Assembly (NCBI RefSeq): GCF_963583255.1
Contig: NC_084804.1
Location: forward strand, 16,062,723-16,126,722
Length of the DNA: 64,000 nucleotides
Direction: 5' to 3'
Source of the DNA: Pyrus communis
Taxonomy: Eukaryota > Streptophyta > Magnoliopsida > Rosales > Rosaceae
A program made the position numbers and the translations under genes. Positions within the stretch are counted from its first letter, which is position 1. Every line of letters starts with the position of its first letter. This document shows, piece by piece, positions 8,653 to 18,562 of the stretch. The notes below the pieces were generated by a model. The model did no database searches, was not told the DNA's origin, and worked only from the letters and a program-made list of their open reading frames with translations.

Positions 8653-10706
8653 TGTGAAATCCCATCCCCGAAATTTCACTATTCATTACGTATCTCGTTA
8701 TTTAAATTTGTATTTCATATTTACGTTATCTTTATTAGTTCATTTTAATTCCGTAAATTTTAGGAATTTAATTGAATAGTTATCAGGTTTGAAATCTTCA
8801 TAATTAATCTTTAAAATTCGTTGACCTTTCGAGGTCAAAAGTAATGTTTTTGTTATAATCTCGAAACCACGAACGGATAGGCGAAAGCTATTTGCGAATC
8901 CGGATTTTAGCAGTATAGTTACGGACATTTGAAGTCATTTTACTAAACTATAGATTTTAAATTAATTAGAACTCCCACCATATGGGAATGGTAACCAATC
9001 AAAGGTGAGGATCGGCCCAATCAGGTACCAGTTTAAGGGGCCAATCAGAAGTGAGGGAGGGGAATAATGACCAATTAGGAAGAGAGAGAAAGGACCTTCC
9101 CTCTTCCCATCAACCCGTGTACCCGCGGCCAACCCGGTTTGATTTCGGCGATTTTTGCCATTTTTTCCACTGAAATTCACACATCCACCTCCTGCAACCT
9201 CTTCCACAACCTCCCCTCTACCATTCCCGCCCAAGATCGAAGGGTTTTAGGTCCAAATTCGCAAGGAACTTCACCGGAGCACTGGAGGTACTCGACGGCG
9301 ATCCCGCAGTTCTGGTGAGTTGCACCACCCACCACCACCCTTAATCAATTCCCCTCCGACAGGTGCGAGCCAATTTGGGGCCATTCCTGGCCAAATTGGA
9401 CTTAGCAACATGTATAAAACTTGTTATACTTATTGAGATCTTCATTCTGCTAAAATTTGGTAATTTTTGGAAAAAGTCAAATTTTTCGATGAGTCGGGGC
9501 GGTCAGCTGCTGGGTGCGGCGGCGCATGGGCCAAGACACCATTTGACTTCCTTAGGCTAAATTGGATGCCCTGATTCCATATGTGACGTCCGATTGATGA
9601 AATCTCATTATATGACTATAGTTTTGATAGAGACTGCCACTTGGTCATTATATGAATCGACGATCCAACCGTTGGATCGTCACTAAACTTTAATACGTAA
9701 TAGTATGTAATATTTTAGAACAATAGGAACTTATGAATTGGGAATCTAACGTACGGATCTTCCCAAATTGGATTTCTAAGTTTGTTAAATCAACGTTGAC
9801 TGCCACTTAATCTTAGCGATTGGCGGAGATCCAACCGATGGATCACAATGAATTTTTAGTATGTTGTTCTATGAGCATAATGAGGACCTTAAGAAGTTAT
9901 GGATCTGCAATCTGATGTGCGGATTTTTCAAATTGAATTGCTAGGGTTGCGGACCCTGACAATTAACCTTTGACCGACAGTTGACTTTTGGTCAACTGGT
10001 ACCAAATCATTCTAGAATGTCCTAGATGATGTGTACAAGCTACGATTACGTGTTCTATCGATAAATTCTAATAAGTGATTTGATATTTGTTCTAGGCGAC
10101 GATCATTCGTGGACGTCTCGATATTCGAGCTAGGGATTCGTAGTACAAGCTCCAAGTGAGTGACTTTAATATATGTGATATTGGTGATTACCCTGTTTTT
10201 GTAATTGTTATCATGTGTGGATATGACTTGGTTTTATAAATATGATTTCTATTGAATTGTTATATTTAATACTTAGCCATCGATTTATGTTTATGAAATG
10301 AGATTTGACGTGTATATTTGAAATATGGTTTGATTTGTATGATTGGCATGTTGTGATGAAATGTGAGCGCTAGTAGTGGACGGTTAACCCATTGTGATGG
10401 GGATTTGTTGCTTCGATATTGTTTCATTTCCCACTTCGTTGATTCGTTCTAAATTTAGTATTTGTGCCTTGTTTCACTTTGTTGAGCTTTTGTAAATTGA
10501 GTAACTTGTGCCTTGTCTCGTTTCTTTGAGCCATTGTACATTATGGTTGTTGGCCTTCCACTCAATTCGTTGAGTGATCTGAAACTGGGTTTTCGCTGGG
10601 GTTCCGTTGAATGGTTCGGTTCCCTGCTTCGTCTGGATTCCTTTGAGTGGTCGGAAATCCCTGTGCTCCACAATTCCGTTGAGTGGTCCAGAATCGTATC
10701 CAACTT
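8653..10706 (+). mobile_element. Truncated large LTR (family of the 42851-46177 solo LTR)
   Basis: It starts TGTGAAATCCCATCCCCG, matching the start of the solo LTR at 42851 (TGTGATATCCCGTCCCC). It shares blocks in the same order: cgaccgccacttg-like, gatttgacgtg, the gtggacggttaaccc segment and the 40-bp ggttccgttgagtg tandem repeats. It stops abruptly at about 10706, where chromovirus gag begins. Compared with the full copy, the last 1.3 kb is missing. No protein-coding capacity; small open frames here are chance. Confidence 0.8.
10553..10704. repeat. Tandem repeats of about 36-40 bp in the truncated large LTR
   Basis: About four units share a core attccgttgagtggtc(c)agaatc. The same repeat occurs in the related solo LTR at 44647-44806. 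Confidence 0.75.
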
Positions 10707-11010
10707 GGATTCGAAGAATTTGAAGCAAATTCTTGATGAAAAGAATTGGGAATGAAATTAGGGTTTGGACCCGTTGGTAGATTTGGATCTGCGTGTGTTG
10801 CTTAAGAGGATTCTTCTATTGACCCGCTACCCTTCGAAGATAAGGATTGCAGTTGTTGAATAATCAGCTCATGAATAGCTCGGAACTCCATTCTTGATTC
10901 TTGGAACTCATTTCTGGATTCTTAGAATTCTTGCTGAAAATCAGCAAACAAGGATTCAAGCTTGGACACATGCGATTCCATTGTTCGTCTAGAAGCGAGA
11001 CGAGTCATAC
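10707..11010 (-). pseudogene. Chromovirus gag N-terminal remnant
   Basis: Read on the minus strand just after the primer site, the frame begins MESHVSKLESLF (ATG near 10984). It continues with a Gln/Glu-rich helical stretch broken by stops and ends near 10707, where the large LTR begins. Gag would form the virus-like particle. Assignment rests on position and on the typical TGGTATCAGAGCC leader rather than on a domain match. Confidence 0.55.
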
Positions 11011-11044
11011 AAGAGAAGGATCAAGTCAGGATCGAAAAGCACCG

Positions 11045-11056
11045 GCTCTGATACCA
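11045..11056 (-). other. Primer binding site (initiator Met tRNA type)
   Basis: On the minus strand the sequence is TGGTATCAGAGC, the standard complement of the 3' end of plant initiator methionine tRNA. It is 11 nt from the end of the 5' LTR, slightly farther than usual. Confidence 0.8.
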
Positions 11057-11067
11057 ATGATAGCCAA

Positions 11068-11320
11068 TGATACAACCCTTACTCTGCTTCTTACTCAATG
11101 TAACACTAAACTGCGTATTTCATTACAATATCAACTTTTACAACATCTTTCCTTTTACAGCTTATCCTTATATAGTAACTATCTAGCTTATCTTGCAAGC
11201 TACCTACTAACAACCTTCTCTAACAAACTTATCCACTTAACAACTATATTCTATCCTAGTCAGCTCGTCTACATCATTGATTCAACATGCTGAGTCAGCA
11301 CTTACACAGGAATCATATCA
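11068..11320 (-). repeat. 5' LTR of the chromovirus
   Basis: A 253-bp LTR (TGATACAACCC...AATCATATCA on the plus strand) is the uninterrupted partner of 6791-7468. It is flanked on the right by the TSD cttcg and then by DUF241 homology. Confidence 0.9.
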
Positions 11321-11325
11321 CTTCG

Positions 11326-11875
11326 AGCCTCCTAGATGCGTGTGGTATCATTAAGGATGCCTTGTTGAAAACAGAGGAGGGGGCACACATGAATTGCAAT
11401 CAGTTATGTGCAAAACATGCGGATGTGACACGAACTTCACAAGTAAGGTCAGAAAATACCTTACCTCTAGGAAGCATGTCAAGAAGACAATCAAGGCCTT
11501 AAAAATCACCAGCGGAAACAAGAACTTTGAGAATCCAGCTGTGGTTACAATGTTGAAAAGTTAGATGCAGTCACTGGTGCAGTGTTTGAATCCTTCACAG
11601 CTGGTACAAATTCGAGATCTAAGTCAAGCAGCTGGTCACTAGTTTCCAAGCTGGTGCACCCCAAAAGAGTAGCTTGTGAGGATGAAGAAGTTGCAGATAC
11701 AAATGAACTTGAGAAGGTGGATGCTGCACTGCACTCCCTTATCAGTCACAGTACAAAGAAATCATATTACATAATGCAATTTGAGAATGTGCAAAATTGT
11801 CTCCGGGAGTTTGAGAGACAAACATTCAAGGTATCGAAGAAGGAGTCGAGTGCCTGTTTGGGCGCATAATCAAAA
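11326..11875 (+). pseudogene. DUF241 pseudogene psi2, 3' part
   Basis: Homology resumes with the codons for SLLDAC directly after the chromovirus TSD. Removing the insert joins GGSL to SLLDAC in frame. Later segments match the family's GWSLVSK helix (SSSWSLVSKLVHPKRVACED, from about 11635), the NELEKVDAALHSL acidic helix and ENVQNCLREFE. A frameshift near 11835 separates these from the final ECLFGRIIKTRVSVLNI-like end. Stops and indels between 11390 and 11560 confirm a pseudogene. Confidence 0.88.
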
Positions 11876-12224
11876 CCCGAGTTTCAGTTCTCAACATATA
11901 TATTCAACCATTAGCCCTGAAAATTATAATACAGTACTAGGAATCCAATGTAGGGATTATTAAACAAACATACTTGTATACATATATGAAAGAGATACAA
12001 CATATCTATGCTTTGTCGCTTAATCTAAAATTTAACGTCCAATTGTGCCTTGTTTCTGTTCTCGACTTTTCTTTCCCATTCATAAGTCATCCATTAAACA
12101 TAAAGCATGACCCCTTCCAAAGATATAGACTAGAATTAGGTTTTTTGTTTTCAACCATAAGCCATCAAAATGTGAAGCAAACTTCTATGAAATTTCATGT
12201 AATTTAATTCATCTTATGGTTGTC
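11876..12224. other. Intergenic DNA downstream of psi2
   Basis: AT-rich spacer with no supported gene, RNA or repeat. Confidence 0.5.
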
Positions 12225-12500
12225 AAGATTCCATTTGTCTGCAGCTGTAAGACTAACATAGATAAAAATTTTAAGATTCACATGATCGTTCCACAGAAGT
12301 AATTAAGAATAATAAGTTTCACATATATGCATGGTGGATTCGAATCTCCACGTGGATGCTTCTCTTTGTGGGGAACAGCCCCATATATTTAAATCTCTTT
12401 GGTAATTACAAACCTCAATTATTTCCCTGCATCGTCGAAAGACAAAAGGTTCGTGGTGTATGCAGGTCTGGCTGCCTCTCTTAACACTCAAAGTTTCATA
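12225..12500. repeat. Array intergenic block, copy 3
   Basis: Third copy of the block at 2690-2985 and 5690-5965. It includes caagattccatttgtctg, gattcgaatctccacgtgg, gtggggaacagcccca, and a tgcaggtctggctgcctct variant of the 3' landmark. No gene. Confidence 0.6.
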
Positions 12501-13430
12501 GATTAATCAAATTAATTAAGTGTTGTGTTTGCTTGAACATGTCAAACATGAACTATGCAATGGAATGTGGAACGGGCAACATAGACTACAGAGTAACATA
12601 GCTAGGTTATGGCAAGCTGGAAATTTCCTGATAAATTGTTTTCTTTTCTAAACATGATTAACTAATAATGAAGGGATCAACCAGAAAAGAAGTGGGTGCA
12701 TACAATAACCAACCATGGTGCTGGAAGTGCGTCCCGAAATTGGGACCACATAATCATGAAGTATTCATCGAAGATTCAAAAGCCAACATGTCAAAAAAGA
12801 AAACAACAATTTCTGGCTATTTTTAAATAAATAAAAAATTAAAACAAACCGATTTCATCTTATTGGGGTTTCGTTAATTTTAACCCTAAAACTCCCAACT
12901 CGATCGAATTACAACTATCAAAACATAAGAAATAACCACATTTGGACCACTGATGATTTCTCAAGTTTGGATGGGGATTCCTCTTACACAAGATGGGGCA
13001 CTGATGATTTCAATACCTATACCATACAGCCATAGCCTTTCCATGGTTCAGCATTAATATTAACGCCGATAACCCATGATCCTGGAAATAGTGGAACCGA
13101 AGACAGTATCTCTCAAAATCCTGAGTGATAATAATCACTTGAACTCCAAACCCTAACTGGATCATGTTGATTCTTAGCTGTAGCAATCACTAATTAATCA
13201 CTGATTGCATTGATCTTCTTTCACCAATCGGCACTAATTTCCATGGTTTAGCCAACTTGTACCCTTTTTTTTGTCAGTACTTAGGTCGGGTTCTGAGGGG
13301 GAAAGGGAAGGGGAAAGGGGTGGGGAAGCCTTGAATTCGGTTGGGCAGTGTCAAATACTTTTACCATCTTACCCAAATAATTTTGGTCCATACATTGATG
13401 ACATTAGGTTACCTATCTTACTCATGATGA
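12501..13430. other. Intergenic DNA
   Basis: No coding region recognised. A purine-rich tract (gggggaaagggaaggggaaagggg) lies at 13296-13320. Confidence 0.5.
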
Positions 13431-13436
13431 ATTACA

Positions 13437-13545
13437 TGATGAAATTGAGGTTCCACCATAAAACCAATTGGCGATATGGGGAGTAGCTCAAGACCATATA
13501 AGTACATAGCAAACCTTGTCTCTCACCGATGTGGGACAATTCTCA
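13437..13545 (-). repeat. Dispersed repeat fragment (family of 56930-57730)
   Basis: The text gttccaccataaaaccaatt, then agtagctcaagaccatataag and tctcaccgatgtgggacaa, is the reverse complement of the repeat seen several times at 56930-57730 (cccacatcagtgagg, ctaagggctta, ttttatagtgga). It is probably an LTR or non-autonomous element fragment. Confidence 0.6.
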
Positions 13546-13639
13546 ACACTACCACGGGCACTCGTAAATCTTTATGTGCATTAAAACCTAATAACCCATT
13601 TCAAAACACCAAGCATAAAATGTAATTAGCTTGCCACTT

Positions 13640-13790
13640 AATACTACGGTCTAGTGGTATTTATGTTCACTTGTAAGTAAGAGGTCTTAGGTTCGATTCT
13701 CACCAAAAACGAATTTGAATCACATTATTGCTAGCTCATTATGAGGCTTAGCCCACCCCTTAGCATACATGAGAGAATACCTAAGACCTC
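13640..13790 (+). mobile_element. tRNA-derived SINE
   Basis: The sequence acggtctagtggta (A-box-like) and, 35 bp on, aggttcgattctc (B box) form a Pol III promoter of tRNA type. A family-typical body follows (gaatttgaatcacattattg, then ctagctcattatgaggctta). The 3' end is not sharply defined. No intact tRNA fold. Confidence 0.75.
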
Positions 13791-13905
13791 CCATATTCTC
13801 TCATGTATGCTGCCTATCCTCTCAAAACATGACCTCTATTGTCTGTTCAAGTGTTTAACTCTGGTTAGGTATCCTATTTTTATATTTTGTAATACAATTA
13901 AGAGG

Positions 13906-14058
13906 AAGAGGTGTGCTATCCACACACCCCATTTTACTTCTCACACACCCCTTGATAATTTCTATTCGTTGATCTTCTTTAATTCATCCAATCCGACGGT
14001 TGAAAATTAAAAAGGTGTGTGAGAAGTAAAATGGAATGTGTGGATATCACACCCCTTT
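13906..14058. mobile_element. 153-bp MITE
   Basis: The 5' end AAGAGGTGTGCTATCCACAC and the 3' end GTGTGGATATCACACCCCTT are inverted repeats. Complementarity continues inward for about 45 bp (attttacttctcacacacc against ggtgtgtgagaagtaaaat). It sits exactly at the 3' truncation of copia-2. Confidence 0.8.
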
Positions 14059-15232
14059 TATATGTGGCAGGTTTAGTGGTAGTCAAATCAACCACTGTGG
14101 AGATGTTTGCAGAAGCAAAGAGAACCTTTTTCTTCACAATTCCACTCTTGGATCGAGTTTGCATGGGATGTAAATTCAATGGTGGTATGTTAAACACCAC
14201 TTAAAGATTTTCATAACTATATTCAAGAATCACATGAGCTGGAGAATCTTGTGCAACAATGGATTGGGGTGGTAATGATGGCTGAGGGGATACATATTGT
14301 GGAGGAGATTGTGTTGGGGAAGATTAATAGGATAATGGATCAGGTTCATGTACTAAAGAAGAAACTGATGACGGAGAAACTAGCACATTTTGCAAGGTAG
14401 GCATCACAACAGGTAGTATTGGTGTATTACTATCAAGTCTTAAGCATTGGGACTGTGAACACTATGACTGAGAACTCAAAACACTGTAGGGAAAGTCAAG
14501 CTCATTGAAAATGACATGTCTTGATATATACAACTTCCCAAGATTGAGTTCAAAACATATATAACCTTTATAGTTGGAAGCATATCCCAAAAAGATACAT
14601 TTGGCAGACTTAGGTTGTAATTTGTTGCTGTTATTGGGTTTTAAAAATGGAAAGCAAGAACAACCAAAAACCCTTAGGTGCTGAATTTCAGGAATAGCAT
14701 AGTACAATAGCTTAAAAGGTGATTGATTTTGAAGACTGGAAAATGGCATTCGATTTATCAAATAGATGGTTGTTTGGCAGGCAAAGGTCCAAAACTTAAA
14801 AGGCAAATGTGCATTTTGTAACAGTGTAATTATTGTTTGAACTACATGCTTATGTTTTCTCTCAGCCAAACTGTTTTGTTCTGGGGTATAGGGACATGAT
14901 TTATGATAAGAAATGCCTTGTTTATCAAGAAATGACTGCATAGGTTTACTAATGTATTCACCGCCCCCCCCACCCCCCCCCTCCCAAAAAAAAATCATTC
15001 TGTAAAATCTTAATTCTTCTTGAGAGTTAAGTAAAGACAAAGTGGTAGAATTTAATAAACACAGAACAAAGATCAGATTTATTGATTAAAGGAAATAGCC
15101 GACAAAATCTGGTACACTTATCAACAAAGAGAACATAGTATTTGAAACCATCCACAGATACACTAGGTGCAGGTCCCCACAAATCACTATGAACAACCTC
15201 AAAGGGTATTACAGATTTTGCAGAAGTAGAAG
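14059..15232 (-). pseudogene. copia-2 integrase core and C-terminal part
   Basis: Minus-strand frames carry the catalytic core. The first Asp is in HSDLWGP (near 15150), and the catalytic Glu is in PEQNSLAERKHKH (near 14870). The region around the second Asp is destroyed by a C-rich tract (14963-14982) that reads as a run of glycines. The conserved tail (LRVFGCSCFPFLKP, then KCIFLGYA) follows to about 14570. The HPMQTRSKSGI motif that normally links integrase to RT lies at about 14160. A frameshift near 15030 separates the two halves of the core. Confidence 0.9.
14963..14982. repeat. C-rich homopolymer tract
   Basis: The sequence is about 20 bases of almost pure C on the plus strand with one A. 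It replaces the segment encoding the second catalytic Asp of copia-2 integrase. Confidence 0.9.
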
Positions 15233-15934
15233 TGTAGACATCGAAATTTCGGTGAAATGAATGTTGACCAATAAATAAAATTTCAACGCTCACATGTCAC
15301 ATAAATTTTACACGTAGTGTGTGACTAAACGAAAAATTGAAATGAATCAGAAAAGTCATCAAATAGGACATGTGGCAACACCTGGCAGAAATGATTTATT
15401 TCATCTGAATATTATATTCAAAACTAGGCCTTGAAAATTTCTATAAATAGAAGCCAATTTCATTCATTTCATTTCACCAATTCACATGACACCAAAACCT
15501 TGAAGCTTTGAAACTCTAAAGCTCTCAAGCAAATCCCGAAAGATCAAGAAAGCCCTCTTCATTCTTCGTCAAATCCTCCTTCAAGATCAAGCCCCGACGA
15601 CCCTTGAAGAAGTTTCCACCAACTTAAGATCAAGCCCCGACGACCCTTGAAGAAGCTCCCACCTATTCATCATAAGATCAAGCCCCAACGGCCCTTTGGA
15701 TCAACAACTTCAAGATTAAGCCCTGATGGCCCTTGAAGAAACTTCCAACTGTTCATCCAAGATCAAGCCTCGACAGCCCTTGGATCAACAACACGTCAAC
15801 AAACCAACATCTTACGGAGATCGAATCAGACGAACAAATTACAAAGAGATTGTAACCCCAAAATCATTAATACAAAATATTACTTTGTAAACGTGTTCTT
15901 GTCTCGTTCGTCGTCAGGAAAATTCGTGTTTACA
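15233..15934 (+). repeat. 5' LTR of the Tat element
   Basis: A 702-bp LTR. A TATA box (TATAAATA, 15442-15449) suits a Pol II start about 30 bp later. The downstream half contains four or five diverged copies of a 'caagatcaagccccgacggcccttgaagaa' type repeat (about 15575-15785). Confidence 0.93.
15442..15449 (+). promoter_or_regulatory. LTR TATA box
   Basis: TATAAATA, also present in the 3' LTR (33241-33248), in a typical position within the LTR. Confidence 0.7.
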
Positions 15935-15936
15935 AA

Positions 15937-15956
15937 TTTGGCACGCCCAGTGGGAC
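15937..15956 (+). other. Primer binding site region of the Tat element
   Basis: Two bases after the LTR, tttggcacgcccagtgggac occupies the primer-site position. I did not identify the tRNA. Confidence 0.5.
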
Positions 15957-16001
15957 AATCTCTACCACTCATCTCTATCCTTAAATCTGTAAAAAGCGCA
16001 A

Positions 16002-17682
16002 ATGGCATCAAGAAAGGATCAAGTTGTTCCCGCAATCAAAGTGAATAACAAAAACATCCTCGCCGCAAGTGGTGATATTTCGGGCATCACAACTCGAAGC
16101 AAGGCAAGAACTCTTTCTGCCACCTCTTCCACCTCTACATCAACTTTGCTAAAGGAACAAGAACACCTGAGGCACGACCCTGTGATCACCCTGGCCTCGT
16201 TCAGGGCGCCAAGGGAGGAAAGTCCAAGGAATGACTCCAAGTCCATGCCTTCTGATGCGACTTAAATGGCAACTCAGCCATGCAAGTCATAACCATCGGG
16301 GCAACTTCAATCGATGAACAGCTAGCTTGAATGAATGAAGCGATCACAAGGTTAACACGGACGGTGGAAGAAAAAGATTTGCAAATCGTTGCATTCGTCA
16401 ACCGATTGGAGACACAGAATGACGAGAAACCCGACCCAAAGGTTAATCCATTGAAGAGAGGAGCCAATGAAGAAGATGAGCCTCTGGTGGAGAAAGTCAA
16501 AGAAGAGCAAGAGCCAGACCAAGTGGCAACACTCATGGGATCTCTTTCTATCCATCAGCTGCAGGAAATGATCACCAACACCATCAAGGCAGAGTACGAA
16601 AGGAGCTCACACACCTCCATGTTGTACTCGAAGCCCTACTCCAAGAAGATCGACGCCTTGAAGATGCCGATAGGTTATCAACCGCCAAAATTCATGCAGT
16701 TCGATGGGAAGTGAAACCCAAAGCAACATGTCGCCCATTTCATTGAAACTTGCAACAATGCTGGGATGGAGGGAGACTACCTCGTCAAACAGTTCGTGCG
16801 CTCGCTGAAAGGTAACGCCTTTGACTGGTACACCGACCTCGAGCTCGAGTCTATGAACAGTTAGGATCAGCTGGAAAGGGAATATCTCAACTGCTTCTAC
16901 AGTACTCGTCGCATTGTAAGTATGATGGAGCTAACCAGTACGAAACAGTGGAAGGATGAACCTGTTGTCGACTACATCAATAGATGGCATTAATTAAGTT
17001 TGGATTGCAAAGATCGGTTTTTTGAAACCTCCGCCATTGAGATATGCGTTCAAGGCATGCAATGGGGGTTACATTACATCCTCCAAGGCATAAAACTAAG
17101 AACATTTAAGGAGTTGGCAACTCATTTCCACGACATGGAGCTGAGTATCGCCAATCACAGGAAAAAGGAGCCGATCACCGAGTTTAAGAAGGATAAGGTG
17201 TTCGCTCTAAATGTGGACAAGACTGGTAAGAAGCCCGCCAATGAAACTTTCACCGTCAACACTGCGCCTATCAAGACCTCATCTACGGCCATAAAGATCT
17301 CCTCCAAGAACCAAGAGAAGAAGATAAAGAAAGGTGAGCCTTCTCGCACCCAAGACAGGTACAAAAGCACCTTGAAAGAACTAGAGCAAAAGACGTACCC
17401 TTTTCCTGACTCTGACATGGCTGCAATGTTAGATGACCTGCTAGAAAAGAAGGTGATCGAGCTCCCGAATGTAAGCGTCCTGAAGAGATGAATCACATAA
17501 ATGATCCTAGGTACTGCAAGTACCATCGTATTGTGAGCCATCCTGTTGGCAAGTGCTTCATCCTTAAAGAGCTCATCATGAAGCTAGCACAACAAGGGCA
17601 AATTGAGCTCAGCCTTGAAGACACGGCCGCAACGCATACCACTACAATTGCGTTTGGATCGTATGATCCCGTGCCTCTCTAA
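16002..17682 (+). pseudogene. Tat element gag
   Basis: An ATG at 16002 opens the frame MASRKDQVVPAIKVNNK; several stops divide it (16263, 16712, 16861 and others). The retrotransposon gag domain lies at about 16660-17150 with the signatures PPKFMQFDGK, VRSLKGNAFDWYTDLE and NCFYSTRR. A Cys/His motif (CKYHR then SHPVGKCF) at about 17515-17555 is the nucleic-acid binding knuckle of this lineage. The product would form the particle that packages element RNA. Small frame jumps occur near 17490. Start codon chosen because it lies 68 bp after the LTR and opens the first gag-like frame. Confidence 0.85.
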
Positions 17683-17934
17683 GTGACATATGGCCATTCC
17701 CGTCAATGCTCAAGCTACATAGCACCTTCTGCACGACCCTCACTAGGAGTAAGTGACCAAGATGCACATGCCAATGATGAAGAAGGATGGACATTGGTGG
17801 CCTACAAAAAGATAAGGAAGCCAAGACCATAAGCCACAAGCCACAAGGCCAAAGGGGGAGCGAGGGAGAAAACACTGCCATTGCAACAATAGGAAGCCTA
17901 AAAGAAATATAAAAGCTACTAAGCCAACATACCT

Positions 17935-18562
17935 ATGGGGCAAGAGCCACACATTCCCATCTCCTTGCATGAGTACTTCCCGGAAGACTTCTTCCAACAG
18001 TGCATTGCCGCTGCATGTCACATGGTCGAAGTGGAAATGAAAGAACCCTCAAAAGGCAAAGCCACCGTCATTGAGGAAGAAAAAACCCTCACATCCAAAG
18101 AAGGTATGTTAACACACTTTAACATTGAGGAAGTGCTACGATTGCCAAAGAAGATGCGAAGAGCATTAACAGCGGTCTTGGTAAGTCCTGATAACCATGA
18201 AGTACAAGAAAACAATGACGAAGGCTTGAAGCTCCAGCTATGTGAATGTGCCACATGTTGTGCCACCCATGATGTAATTAACTTCACTGACGAAGACTTA
18301 CTGTTGGGATCAAAGCTTCACAATCGTCCTTTCTTCGTCTCGGGGTACGTAAGGGAGCACTAAGTCAACCACATGCTTGTAGATGATAGATCGACCATAA
18401 ACATCATGCCAAAGTCAACAATGACCACAATCGGCATCAAGGTGGATGAATTGTCCTTAAGCCGTCTGCTAATCCAGGGTTTTAACCAATGAGGACAAAG
18501 GGCGATAGGCATGATCCGAGTGGAGATGACCATTGGTGAACTCAAATCAAGCACGATATTCT
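17935..18562 (+). pseudogene. Tat gag-pol spacer and N-terminal protease
   Basis: A 142-codon frame (17935-18363) with the segment VLRLPKKMRRALTAVLVSP leads after one stop into the aspartic protease. The active-site region reads LVDDRSTINIMP (about 18376-18411), where functional relatives have D-G/S-G/S after the Leu-Val, so the catalytic signature is altered. Homology is cut at codon 'ttc' near 18560 by a 2.1-kb insertion and resumes at 20680. Confidence 0.8.

Larger units (their letters stand above)
7600..8655 (-). pseudogene. Chromovirus integrase C-terminus and chromodomain remnant
   Basis: On the minus strand the fragment starts at the integrase motif [20 protein letters not shown] (near 8650-8585), followed by QPKKWTNWLP (near 8530) and TAHYFTTKLCPYG (near 8200). 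The clean 133-codon stretch 8116-7715 contains the GDLVYLRLVPYQ module and the SCLKKHLG end of the integrase C-terminal domain. A chromodomain-like stretch (TTTEVLVQW) follows a stop at about 7713. A poly(A) tract at 8554-8574 (plus-strand reading) and a Cassandra solo LTR interrupt it. The encoded enzyme would integrate element cDNA, and the chromodomain would direct it to marked chromatin. Confidence 0.85.
6791..11320 (-). mobile_element. Ty3/gypsy chromovirus, internally deleted, inserted in psi2
   Basis: Two 253-bp LTRs (left one enlarged by a MITE) begin TGATAC and end ATATCA or CTATCA. The TSD is ctttg (6786-6790) and cttcg (11321-11325), one mismatch. The element is transcribed right to left: 5' LTR 11068-11320, primer site 11045-11056, gag remnant 10707-11010, integrase plus chromodomain remnant 7600-8650, polypurine tract gaggaggg at about 7470-7480, 3' LTR 6791-7468. 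Protease, RT, RNase H and most of gag are gone. The space holds a truncated large LTR (8653-10706), suggesting a deletion that began in that insert. Confidence 0.9.

Noticed and set aside
10455..10755. Overlapping ORFs of about 80 codons on both strands
   Set aside because: They follow the 40-bp LTR repeats and no family matches.
13646..13710. A tRNA gene
   Set aside because: A and B boxes are present, but no acceptor stem or anticodon arm; it is the head of a SINE.
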